From: Halictus rubicundus
Lineage: Eukaryota; Arthropoda; Insecta; Hymenoptera; Halictidae
DNA: 64,000 bases
NCBI RefSeq assembly: GCF_050948215.1
Contig: NW_027488927.1
Coordinates: 1 to 64,000, forward strand
Reading direction: 5' to 3'
In this document: positions 39,509 to 53,324 of the stretch, piece after piece
How the letters are laid out: each line of letters begins with the position of its first letter
How positions within the stretch are numbered: the first letter of the stretch is position 1
Program-made: the position numbers and the translations under genes
The notes under the pieces: model-generated
What the model was told of the DNA's origin: nothing
What the model saw: only the letters and a program-made list of their open reading frames with translations
Databases searched by the model: none

Positions 39509-39514
39509 TAGGAT
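39509..39514. repeat. Target-site duplication, 3' copy (TAGGAT)
   Basis: First bases after the poly(A) tail, repeating the last six bases of the 5' flank. The sequence then continues GGGGATTTGATAGG, exactly as in the uninterrupted copies. Confidence 0.6.
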
Positions 39515-41464
39515 AGGGGATTTGATAGGATAGAGGGTAGAATAGGACAGAAGATAGGATAGGATAGGGGATTTGATAGGATAGAGGGTAGAATAGGACA
39601 GAAGATAGGATAGGATAGAAGATAGGATAGGATAGGATAGAGGATAGGATAGGACAGAGGATAGGATAGGATAGAGGATAGGATAGACGATAGGATAGAA
39701 TAGAGGATAGGATAGGATAGAGGATAGGATAGAGGATAGGATAGAGGATAGGATAGAGGATAGGATAGGATAGAGAATAGGATAGGATAGAGGATAGGAT
39801 ATGATAGGGGATAGGATAGGATAGAGCATAGGATAGGATAGAGGATAGAATAGACGATAGGATAGGATAGAGGATAGGATAGGATAGAGGATAGGATATG
39901 ATAGATGATAGGATAGGGGATTTGATAGGATAGAGGATAGGTAGGGGATTTGATAGGATAGGGGATTTGATAGGATAGAGGATAGGATAGACGATAGGAT
40001 AGAATAGAGGATAGGATAGGATAGAGGATAGGATAGAGGATAGGATAGGATAGAGAATAGGATAGGATAGAGGATAGGATATGATAGGGGATAGGATAGG
40101 ATAGAGCATAGGATAGGATAGAGGATAGGATAGACGATAGGATAGGATAGAGGATAGGATAGGATAGAGGATAGGATAGGGGATTTGATAGGATAGGGGA
40201 TTTGATAGGATAGAGGATAGGATTGGATAGAGGATAGGATAGGATAGAGGATGTTATAGGATAGAGGATATGATAGGATAGAGGATAGGCTAGGATCGAG
40301 GATTGGATAGGTTAGAGGATAGATGATAGGATAGGATAGAGGATTGGATACGATACAGGATAGGATAGGATAGAGGATAGGATAGGGGATTTGATAGGAT
40401 AGAGGATAGGATAGGATAAAAGATAGGATAGAATAGACGACAGGATAGGATAGAGGATAGGATAGGATAGAGGATAGGATAGGATAGAGGATAGGATAGG
40501 ATAGAGGATAGGATAGAGGATAGGATAGAGAATAGGTTAGGATAGAGGATAGGATAGGATAGAGGATAGGATAGGATAGAGGATAGGATAGGATAGAGGA
40601 TAGGATGGGATAGAGGATAGGATAGGATAGAGGATAGAGGATAGGATAGAGGATAGAGGATAGGATAGGGGATTTGATAGGATAGAGGATAGGATAGGAC
40701 AGAGGATAGGATAGGATAGAAGATGGGATAGGATAGAGGATAGGAGAGGATAGAGGATAGGATAGGATAGAGGATAGGATAGACGACAGGATAGGATAGA
40801 GGATAGGATAGACGATAGGATAGGATAGAGGATAGGATAGGATAGAGGATAGGATAGAGGATAGATGATAGGATAGGATAGAGGATAGGATAGGGGATTT
40901 GATAGGATAGAGGATAGGATAGGAAAGAGGATAGGATAGACGATAGGATAGGATAGAGGATAGGATAGGATAGAGGATAGGATAGGGGATTTGATAGGAT
41001 AGAGGATAGGATAGGACAGAAGGTAGGATAGGATAGAGGATATGATAGGATAGAGGATATTATAGGATAGAGGATATGATAGGGTAGAGGATAGGATAGG
41101 ATAGAAGATAGGATAGGATAGAGGATAGGATAGGATAGGATAGAGGATAGGATAGGATAGAGGATAGGATAGGATAGAGGATAGGATAGACGATAGGATA
41201 GACGATAGGATAGGATAGATGATAGGATAGGATAGAGGATAGGATAGGGGATTTGATAGAGTAGGGGATTTGATAGGATAGAGGATAGGATAGGATAGAG
41301 GATAGGATAGGACAGAGGATAGGATAGGGGATTTGATAGGATAGAGGATAGGATAGGATAGAAGATGGGATAGGATAGAGGATAGGATAGGATAGAGGAT
41401 AGGATAGGATAGGATAGGATAGGATAGAGGATAGGATAGGATAGAGGAGAGGATCGACGACGGG

Positions 41465-44400
41465 ATAGGATAGAGGATAGGATAGGATAGAGGATAGGAT
41501 AGGACAGAGGATAGGATAGAATAGAAGATGGGATAGGATAGAGGATAGGATAGGATAGAGGATAGGATAGGATAGAGGATAGGATTTGATAGAGGATAGG
41601 ATAGACGACAGGATAGGATAGAGGATAGGATAGACGATAGGATATGATAGAGGATAGGATAGGATAGAGGATAGGATAGGATAGAGGATAGGATAGGATA
41701 GAGGATAGGATAGACGACAGGATAGGATAGAGGATAGGATAGGATAGAGGATAGGATAGGATAGAGGATAGGATAGGATAGAGGATAGGATAGAGGATAG
41801 GATAGAGAATAGGTTAGGATAGAGGATAGGATAGGATAGAGGATAGAGGATAGGATAGGACAGAGGATAGGATAGGGGATTTGATAGGATAGAGGATAGG
41901 ATAGGATAGAAGATGGGATAGGATAGAGGATAGGATAGGACAGAGGATAGGATAGGGGATTTGATAGGATAGATGATAGGATAGGATAGAGGATAGGATA
42001 GGGGATTTGATAGGATAGAGGATAGGATTGGAAAGAGGATAGGATAGACGATAGGATAGGATAGAGGATAGGATAGGATAGAGGATAGGATAGGGGATTT
42101 GATAGGATAGAGGATAGGATAGGACAGAAGATAGGATAGGATAGAGGATATGATAGGATAGAGGATATTATAGGATAGAGGATATGATAGGATAGAGGAT
42201 AGGATAGGATAGAAGATAGGATAGGATAGAGGATAGGATAGGATAGGATAGAGGATAGGATAGGATAGAGGATAGGATAGGATAGAGGATAGGATAGGAT
42301 AGAGGATAGGATAGGATAGAGGATAGGATAGGATAGAGGATAGGATAGACGATAGGATAGGATAGAGGATAGGATAGAGGATAGGATAGAGGATAGGATA
42401 GAGGATATGATAGAGGATAGGATAGGATAGAGAATAGGATAGGATAGAGGATAGGATATGATAGGGGATAGGATAGGATAGAGCATAGGATAGGATAGAG
42501 GATAGGATAGGATAGAGGATAGGATAGGATAGAGGATAGGATAGGATAGAGGATAGAGGATAGAGGATAGGATAGGGGATTTGATAGGATAGAGGATAGG
42601 ATAGGATAGAGGATAGGATAGAGGATAGGATAGAGGATAGGAAAGGATAGAGGATAGGATAGGACAGAGGATAGGATAGGATAGAAGATGGGACAGGATA
42701 GAGGATAGGATAGGATAGAGGATAGGATAGGATAGAGGATAGGATAGACGACAGGATAGGATAGAGGATAGGATAGACGATACGATAGGATAGAGAATAG
42801 GATAGGATAGAGGATAGGATAGGATAGAGGATAGGATAGGATAGAGGATAGGATAGGATAGAGGATAGGATAGGATAGACGATAGGATAGGATAGAGGAT
42901 AGGATAGGATAGGATAGAGGATAGGATAGGATAGAGGATAGGATAGGATAGAGGATAGGATAGACGATAGGATAGACGATAGGATAGGATTGAGGATAGA
43001 TTAGTACAGAGGATAGGATAGGGGATTTGATAGGATACAGGACAGGATAGAATAGAGGATAGGATAGGATAGAGGATAGGATAGGATAGAGGATAGGATA
43101 GGATAGAGGATAGGATAGGATAGAGGATAGGATAGACGATAGGATAGGATAGAGGATAGGATAGGATAGAGGATAGGATAGGGGATTTGATAGGATAGAG
43201 GGTAGAATAGGACAGAAGATAGGATAGGATAGGGGATTTGATAGGATAGAGGGTAGAATAGGACAGAAGATAGGATAGGATAGAAGATAGGATAGGATAG
43301 GATAGAGGATAGGATAGGACAGAGGATAGGATAGGATAGAGGATAGGATAGGATAGAGGATAGGATAGACGACAGGATAGGATAGAGGATAGGATAGACG
43401 ATAGGATAGGATAGAGGATAGGATAGGATAGAGGATAGGATAGAGGATAGATGATAGGATAGGATAGAGGATAGATGATAGGATAGGATAGAGGATAGGA
43501 TAGGGGATTTGATAGGATAGAGGATAGGATAGGAAAGAGGATAGGATAGACGATAGGATAGGATAGAGGATAGGATAGGATAGAGGATAGGATAGGATAG
43601 AGGATAGAGGATAGAGGATAGGATAGGGGATTTGATAGGATAGAGGATATGATAGGATAGAGGATAGGATAGAGGATAGGATAGAGGATAGGAAAGGATA
43701 GAGGATAGGATAGGACAGAGGATAGGATAGGATAGAAGATGGGACAGGATAGAGGATAGGATAGGATAGAGGATAGGATAGGATAGAGGATAGGATAGAC
43801 GACAGGATAGGATAGAGGATAGGATAGACGATACGATAGGATAGAGAATAGGATAGGATAGAGGATAGGATAGGATAGAGGATAGGATAGGATAGAGGAT
43901 AGGATAGGATAGAGGATAGGATAGGATAGACGATAGGATAGGATAGAGGATAGGATAGGATAGGATAGAGGATAGGATAGGATAGAGGATAGGATAGGAT
44001 AGAGGATAGGATAGACGATAGGATAGGATTGAGGATAGATTAGTACAGAGGATAGGATAGGGGATTTGATAGGATACAGGACAGGATAGAATAGAGGATA
44101 GGATAGGATAGAGGATAGGATAGGATAGAGGATAGGATAGGATAGAGGATAGGATAGGATAGAGGATAGGATAGACGATAGGATAGGATAGAGGATAGGA
44201 TAGGATAGAGGATAGGATAGGGGATTTGATAGGATAGAGGGTAGAATAGGACAGAAGATAGGATAGGATAGGGGATTTGATAGGATAGAGGGTAGAATAT
44301 GACAGAAGATAGGATAGGATAGAAGATAGGATTTGATAGGATAGAGGATAGGATAGGACAGAGGATAGGATAGGATAGAGGATAGGATAGGATAGAGGAT

Positions 44401-44660
44401 AGGATAGACGACAGGATAGGATAGAGGATAGGATAGACGATAGGATATGATAGAGGATAGGATAGGATAGAGGATAGGATAGAGGATAGATGATAGGATA
44501 GGATAGAGGATAGATGATAGGATAGGATAGAGGATAGGATAGGGGATTTGATAGGATAGAGGATAGGATAGGAAAGAGGATAGGATAGACGATAGGATAG
44601 GATAGAGGATAGGATAGGATAGAGGATAGGATAGGGGATTTGATAGGATAGAGGATAGGA
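41465..44660. repeat. ~3.19-kb tandem duplication, first copy
   Basis: Landmarks keep an offset of 3195 bp in the first part (GACAGAGG at 41503/44698, GATTGGAAAGAGG near 42027/45222). The offset becomes exactly 3178 bp after one 17-bp unit is lost (GAGCATAGG near 42481/45659, TTAGTACAG at 43001/46179, GAATATGAC at 44295/47473). The first copy ends where the second begins, which is a simple head-to-tail duplication. Confidence 0.88.
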
Positions 44661-47600
44661 TAGGATAGAGGATAGGATAGGATAGAGGATAGGATAGGAC
44701 AGAGGATAGGATAGAATAGAAGATGGGATAGGATAGAGGATAGGATAGGATAGAGGATAGGATAGGATAGAGGATAGGATTTGATAGAGGATAGGATAGA
44801 CGACAGGATAGGATAGAGGATAGGATAGACGATAGGATATGATAGAGGATAGGATAGGATAGAGGATAGGATAGGATAGAGGATAGGATAGGATAGAGGA
44901 TAGGATAGACGACAGGATAGGATAGAGGATAGGATAGGATAGAGGATAGGATAGGATAGAGGATAGGATAGGATAGAGGATAGGATAGAGGATAGGATAG
45001 AGAATAGGTTAGGATAGAGGATAGGATAGGATAGAGGATAGAGGATAGGATAGGACAGAGGATAGGATAGGGGATTTGATAGGATAGAGGATAGGATAGG
45101 ATAGAAGATGGGATAGGATAGAGGATAGGATAGGACAGAGGATAGGATAGGGGATTTGATAGGATAGATGATAGGATAGGATAGAGGATAGGATAGGGGA
45201 TTTGATAGGATAGAGGATAGGATTGGAAAGAGGATAGGATAGACGATAGGATAGGATAGAGGATAGGATAGGATAGAGGATAGGATAGGGGATTTGATAG
45301 GATAGAGGATAGGATAGGACAGAAGATAGGATAGGATAGAGGATATGATAGGATAGAGGATATTATAGGATAGAGGATATGATAGGATAGAGGATAGGAT
45401 AGGATAGAAGATAGGATAGGATAGAGGATAGGATAGGATAGGATAGAGGATAGGATAGGATAGAGGATAGGATAGGATAGAGGATAGGATAGGATAGAGG
45501 ATAGGATAGGATAGAGGATAGGATAGACGATAGGATAGGATAGAGGATAGGATAGAGGATAGGATAGAGGATAGGATAGAGGATATGATAGAGGATAGGA
45601 TAGGATAGAGAATAGGATAGGATAGAGGATAGGATATGATAGGGGATAGGATAGGATAGAGCATAGGATAGGATAGAGGATAGGATAGGATAGAGGATAG
45701 GATAGGATAGAGGATAGGATAGGATAGAGGATAGAGGATAGAGGATAGGATAGGGGATTTGATAGGATAGAGGATAGGATAGGATAGAGGATAGGATAGA
45801 GGATAGGATAGAGGATAGGAAAGGATAGAGGATAGGATAGGACAGAGGATAGGATAGGATAGAAGATGGGACAGGATAGAGGATAGGATAGGATAGAGGA
45901 TAGGATAGGATAGAGGATAGGATAGACGACAGGATAGGATAGAGGATAGGATAGACGATACGATAGGATAGAGAATAGGATAGGATAGAGGATAGGATAG
46001 GATAGAGGATAGGATAGGATAGAGGATAGGATAGGATAGAGGATAGGATAGGATAGACGATAGGATAGGATAGAGGATAGGATAGGATAGGATAGAGGAT
46101 AGGATAGGATAGAGGATAGGATAGGATAGAGGATAGGATAGACGATAGGATAGACGATAGGATAGGATTGAGGATAGATTAGTACAGAGGATAGGATAGG
46201 GGATTTGATAGGATACAGGACAGGATAGAATAGAGGATAGGATAGGATAGAGGATAGGATAGGATAGAGGATAGGATAGGATAGAGGATAGGATAGGATA
46301 GAGGATAGGATAGACGATAGGATAGGATAGAGGATAGGATAGGATAGAGGATAGGATAGGGGATTTGATAGGATAGAGGGTAGAATAGGACAGAAGATAG
46401 GATAGGATAGGGGATTTGATAGGATAGAGGGTAGAATAGGACAGAAGATAGGATAGGATAGAAGATAGGATAGGATAGGATAGAGGATAGGATAGGACAG
46501 AGGATAGGATAGGATAGAGGATAGGATAGGATAGAGGATAGGATAGACGACAGGATAGGATAGAGGATAGGATAGACGATAGGATAGGATAGAGGATAGG
46601 ATAGGATAGAGGATAGGATAGAGGATAGATGATAGGATAGGATAGAGGATAGATGATAGGATAGGATAGAGGATAGGATAGGGGATTTGATAGGATAGAG
46701 GATAGGATAGGAAAGAGGATAGGATAGACGATAGGATAGGATAGAGGATAGGATAGGATAGAGGATAGGATAGGATAGAGGATAGAGGATAGAGGATAGG
46801 ATAGGGGATTTGATAGGATAGAGGATATGATAGGATAGAGGATAGGATAGAGGATAGGATAGAGGATAGGAAAGGATAGAGGATAGGATAGGACAGAGGA
46901 TAGGATAGGATAGAAGATGGGACAGGATAGAGGATAGGATAGGATAGAGGATAGGATAGGATAGAGGATAGGATAGACGACAGGATAGGATAGAGGATAG
47001 GATAGACGATACGATAGGATAGAGAATAGGATAGGATAGAGGATAGGATAGGATAGAGGATAGGATAGGATAGAGGATAGGATAGGATAGAGGATAGGAT
47101 AGGATAGACGATAGGATAGGATAGAGGATAGGATAGGATAGGATAGAGGATAGGATAGGATAGAGGATAGGATAGGATAGAGGATAGGATAGACGATAGG
47201 ATAGGATTGAGGATAGATTAGTACAGAGGATAGGATAGGGGATTTGATAGGATACAGGACAGGATAGAATAGAGGATAGGATAGGATAGAGGATAGGATA
47301 GGATAGAGGATAGGATAGGATAGAGGATAGGATAGGATAGAGGATAGGATAGACGATAGGATAGGATAGAGGATAGGATAGGATAGAGGATAGGATAGGG
47401 GATTTGATAGGATAGAGGGTAGAATAGGACAGAAGATAGGATAGGATAGGGGATTTGATAGGATAGAGGGTAGAATATGACAGAAGATAGGATAGGATAG
47501 AAGATAGGATTTGATAGGATAGAGGATAGGATAGGACAGAGGATAGGATAGGATAGAGGATAGGATAGGATAGAGGATAGGATAGACGACAGGATAGGAT

Positions 47601-47840
47601 AGAGGATAGGATAGACGATAGGATATGATAGAGGATAGGATAGGATAGAGGATAGGATAGAGGATAGATGATAGGATAGGATAGAGGATAGATGATAGGA
47701 TAGGATAGAGGATAGGATAGGGGATTTGATAGGATAGAGGATAGGATAGGAAAGAGGATAGGATAGACGATAGGATAGGATAGAGGATAGGATAGGATAG
47801 AGGATAGGATAGGGGATTTGATAGGATAGAGGATAGGATA
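44661..47840. repeat. ~3.18-kb tandem duplication, second copy
   Basis: Head-to-tail continuation of the first copy, differing by the loss of one 17-bp unit and a few substitutions. Similarity ends near 47.84 kb, where this copy goes on to GGACAGAAGATAGG and the first copy does not. Confidence 0.88.
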
Positions 47841-48414
47841 GGACAGAAGATAGGATAGGATAGAGGATATGATAGGATAGAGTATATTATAGGATAGAGG
47901 ATATGATAGGATAGAGGATAGGATAGGATAGAAGATAGGATAGGATAGAGGATAGGATAGGATAGGATAGAGGATAGGATAGGATAGAGGATAGGATAGG
48001 ATAGAGGATAGGATAGGATAGAGGATAGGATAGGATAGAGGATAGGATATGATAGGGGATAGGATAGGATAGAGCATAGGATAGGATAGAGGATAGGATA
48101 GGGGATTTGATAGGATAGGGGATTTGATAGGATAGAGGATAGGATAGGATAGAGGATAGGATAGGACAGATGATAGGATAGGGGATTTGATAGGATAGAG
48201 GATAGGATAGGATAGAAGATGGGATAGGATAGAGGATAGGATAGGATAGAGGATAGGATAGGATAGAGGATAGGATAGGATAGAGGATAGGATAGGATAG
48301 AGGATAGAGGATAGGATAGGGGATTTGATAGGATAGAGGATAGGATAGGATAGAGGATAGGATAGAGGATAGGATAGAGGATAGGAAAGGATAGAGGATA
48401 GGATAGGACAGAGG

Positions 48415-50150
48415 ATATTATAGGGTAGAGGATATGATAGGATAGAGGATAGGATAGGATAGAAGATAGGATAGGATAGAGGATAGGATAGGATAGAGGA
48501 TAGGATAGGATAGAGGATAGGATAGGATAGAGGATAGGATAGGATAGAGGATAGAGGATAGGATAGGGGATTTGATAGGATAGAGGATAGGATAGGATAG
48601 AGGATAGGATAGAGGATAGGATAGAGGATAGGAAAGGATAGAGGATAGGATAGGGCAGAGGATAGGATAGGATAGAAGATGGGATAGGATAGAGGATAGG
48701 ATAGGATAGAGGATAGGATAGGATAGAGGATAGGATAGACGACAGGATAGGATAGAGGATAGGATAGACGATAGGATAGGATAGAGAATAGGATAGGATA
48801 GAGGATACGATAGGATAGAGGATAGGATAGGATAGAGGATAGGATAGGATAGAGGATAGGATAGGATAGACGATAGGATAGGATAGAGGATAGGATAGGA
48901 TAGGATAGAGGATAGGATAGGATAGAGGATAGGATAGGATAGAGGATAGGATAGACGATAGGATAGATTAGAGGATAGGATAGGATAGAGGATAGGATAG
49001 AGGATAGGATAGGATAGAGGATAGGATAGGATAGAGGATAGGATAGGATAGAGGTTAGGATAGGATAGACGATAGGATAGGATAGAGGATAGGATAGGAT
49101 AGGATAGAGAATAGGTTAGGATAGAGGATAGGATAGGATAGAGGATAGAGGATAGGATAGGACAGAGGATAGGATAGGGGATTTGATAGGATAGAGGATA
49201 GGATAGGATAGAAGATGGGATAGGATAGAGGATAGGATAGGATAGAGGATAGGATGGGATAGAGGATAGGATAGGATAGAGGATAGGATAGACGACAGGA
49301 TAGGATAGAGGATAGGATAGACGATAGGATAGGATAGAGGATAGGATAGGATAGAGGATAGGATAGAGGATAGATGATAGGATAGGATAGAGGATAGATG
49401 ATAGGATAGGATAGAGGATAGGATAGGGGATTTGATAGGATAGAGGATAGGATAGGAAAGAGGATAGGATAGACGATAGGATAGGATAGAGGATAGGATA
49501 GGATAGAGGATAGGATAGGGGATTTGATAGGATAGAGGATAGGATAGGACAGAAGATAGGATAGGATAGAGGATATGATAGGATAGAGGATATTATAGGA
49601 TAGAGGATATGATAGGATAGAGGATAGGATAGGATAGAAGATAGGAAAGGATAGAGGATAGGATAGGATAGGACAGAGGATAGGATAGGATAGAGGATAG
49701 GATAGGATAGAGGATAGGATAGGATAGAGGATAGGATAGGATAGAGGATAGGATAGACGATAGGATAGATTAGAGGATAGGATAGGATAGAGGATAGGAT
49801 AGAGGATAGGATAGAGGATATGATAGAGGATAGGATAGGATAGAGAATAGGATAGGATAGAGGATAGGATATGATAGGGGATAGGATAGGATAGAGCATA
49901 GGATAGGATAGAGGATAGGATAGGGGATTTGATAGGATAGGGGATTTGATAGGATAGAGGATAGGATAGGATAGAGGATAGGATAGGACAGAGGATAGGA
50001 TAGGGGATTTGATAGGATAGAGGATAGGATAGGATAGAAGATGGGATAGGATAGAGGATATTATAGGATAGAGGATATGATAGGATAGAGGATAGGATAG
50101 GATAGAAGATAGGATAGGATAGAGGATAGGATAGGATAGAGGATAGGATA
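48415..50150. repeat. Segment duplicated from/with 34.32-36.07 kb, right copy
   Basis: Same ordered variants as the left copy, in the same orientation. Small differences are visible, such as TATAGGGTAGAGG near 48420 and GATAGGAAAGG near 49652. Confidence 0.7.
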
Positions 50151-51899
50151 GGATAGAGGATAGGATAGGATAGAGGATAGGATAGGATAGAGGATAGAGG
50201 ATAGAGGATAGGATAGGGGATTTGATAGGATAGAGGATAGGATAGGATAGAGGATAGGATAGAGGATAGGATAGAGGATAGGAAAGGATAGAGGATAGGA
50301 TAGGACAGAGGATAGGATAGGATAGAAGATGGGATAGGATAGAGGATAGGATAGGATAGAGGATAGGATAGGATAGAGGATAGGATAGACGACAGGATAG
50401 GATAGAGGATAGGATAGACGATACGATAGGATAGAGAATAGGATAGGATAGAGGATAGGATAGGATAGAGGATAGGATAGGATAGAGGATAGGATAGGAT
50501 AGAGGATAGGATAGGATAGACGATAGGATAGGATAGAGGATAGGATAGGATAGGATAGAGGATAGGATAGGATAGAGGATAGGATAGGATAGAGGATAGG
50601 ATAGACGATAGGATAGACGATAGGATAGGATTGAGGATAGATTAGTACAGAGGATAGGATAGGGGATTTGATAGGATACAGGACAGGATAGAATAGAGGA
50701 TAGGATAGGATAGAGGATAGGATAGGATAGAGGATAGGATAGGATAGAGGATAGGATAGGATAGAGGATAGGATAGACGATAGGATAGGATAGAGGATAG
50801 GATAGGATAGAGGATAGGATAGGGGATTTGATAGGATAGAGGGTAGAATAGGACAGAAGATAGGATAGGATAGGGGATTTGATAGGATAGAGGGTAGAAT
50901 AGGACAGAAGATAGGATAGGATAGAAGATAGGATAGGATAGGATAGAGGATAGGATAGGACAGAGGATAGGATAGGATAGAGGATAGGATAGGATAGAGG
51001 ATAGGATAGAGGATAGGATAGAGGATAGGATAGAGGATAGGATAGGATAGAGAATAGGATAGGATAGAGGATAGGATATGATAGATGATAGGATAGGGGA
51101 TTTGATAGGATAGAGGATAGGATAGGGGATTTGATAGGATAGGGGATTTGATAGGATAGAGGATAGGATAGGATAGAGGATAGGATAGACGATAGGATAG
51201 AATAGAGGATAGGATAGGATAGAGGATAGGATAGAGGATAGGATAGAGGATAGGATAGAGGATAGGATAGAGGATAGGATTGGATAGAGAATAGGATAGG
51301 ATAGAGGATAGGATATGATAGGGGATAGGATAGGATAGAGCATAGGATAGGATAGAGGATAGGATAGGATAGAGGATAGGATAGGATAGAGGATAGGATA
51401 GGATAGACGATAGGATAGACGATAGGATAGGATAGACGATAGGATAGACGATAGGATAGGATAGAGGATAGGATAGACGATAGGATAGACGATAGGATAG
51501 GATTGAGGATAGGATAGTACAGAGGATAGGATAGGGGATTTGATAGGATACACTCAGGATAGAATAGAGGATAGGATAGGATAGAGGATTGGATAGGATA
51601 GAGGATAGGATAGGATAGAGGATAGGATAGACGATAGGATAGGATAGAGGATAGGATAGGATAGAGGATAGGATAGGATAGAGGATAGGATAGGATAGAG
51701 GATAGGATAGGATAGAGGATAGGATAGGATAGAGGATAGGATAGGATAGAGGATAGGATAGACGATAGGATAGGATAGAGGATAGGATAGGATAGAGGAT
51801 AGGATAGGATAGAGGATAGGATAGGATAGAGGATAGGATAGACGATAGGATAGGATAGAGGATAGGATAGGATAGAGGATAGGATAGTATAGAGGATAG

Positions 51900-53300
51900 G
51901 ATAGGATAGAGGATAGGATAGACGATAGGACAGGATACAGGATTGGATAGGATAGAGGATAGGATAGAGGATAGGATAGGGGATTTGATAGGATAGAGGA
52001 TTGGATAGGATACAGGAAAGGATAGGATTGATGATAGATGATAGGATAGGATAGAGGATTGGATAGGATACAGGATAGGATAGGATAGAGGATATGATAG
52101 GGGATTTGATAGGATAGAGGATATTATAGGATAGAGAATAGGATAGAGGATAGGATAGGATAGAGGACAGGATAGGATAGAGGATAGGATAGGATAGAGG
52201 ATTGGATAGGATACAGGAAAGGATAGGATTGATGATAGATGATAGGATATGATAGAGGATAGGATAGGATAGAGGATAGGATAGAATAGAGGATAGGATA
52301 GGATAGAGGATAGGATAGGATAGAGGATAGGATAGACGATAGGATAGGATAGAGGATAGGATAGGATAGAGGATAGGATAGGATAGAGGAAAGGATATGA
52401 TAGAGGATAGGATAGGATAGAGGATAGGATAGGATAGAGGATAGGATAGGATAGGATAGAGGATAGGATAGGATAGAGGATTGGATAGGATACAGGAAAG
52501 GATAGGATAGAGGATAGGATAGGGGATTTGATAGGATAGAGGATAGGATAGGATAGAAGATAGGATAGGATAGAGGATAGGATAGGATAGAGGATAGGAT
52601 AGGATAGAGGATAGGATAGGATAGACGATAGGATAGACGATAGGATAAGATAGAGGATAGGATAGGATAGACGATAGGATAGGATAGAGGATAGGATAGG
52701 GGATTTGATAGGATACAGGATAGGATAGAGGATAGGATAGGATAGAGGATAGGATAGGATAGAGGATAGGATAGGATAGAGGATAGAATAGAGGATAGGA
52801 TAGGATAGAGGATAGGATAGAGGATAGGATAGAGGATAGGATAGAAGATAGGATAGGATAGAGGATAGGATAGGATAGAGGATAGGATAGGATAGAGGAT
52901 AGGATAGGATAGAGGATAGGATAGGATAGACGATAGGATAGACGATAGGATAGGATAGAGGATAGGATAGGATAGACGATAGGATAGGATAGAGGATAGG
53001 ATAGGGGATTTGATAGGATACAGGATAGGATAGAGGATAGGATAGGATAGAAGATAGGATAGGATAGAGGATAGGATAGGATAGGATAGAGGATAGGATA
53101 GGACAGAGGATAGGATAGGATAGAGGATAGGATAGACGATAGGATAGAATAGAGGATAGGATAGGATAGAGGATAGGATAGAGGATAGGATAGAGGATAG
53201 GATAGAGGATAGGATAGATGATAGGATAGGATAGAGAATAGGATAGGATAGAGGATAGGATATGATAGGGGATAGGATAGGATAGAGCATAGGATAGGAT
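51900..53300. repeat. ACAGGAAAGG/GATTGATGATAGATG subfamily block
   Basis: Block rich in GATTGGATAGGATACAGG, ACAGGAAAGG and GATTGATGATAGATG. It recurs at about 54.83-56.03 kb (ATTGGATAGG at 52201 and 55049, offset 2848) and at 58.25-59.42 kb (58470, a further 3421). Confidence 0.75.
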
Positions 53301-53324
53301 AGAGGATAGGATAGACGATAGGAT

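Noticed and set aside
39006..40109. Minus-strand frames from the right satellite through the poly(A) complement into the 3'UTR
   Set aside because: They read the tail as poly-phenylalanine and the 3'UTR antisense; chance openness of GC-rich sequence.
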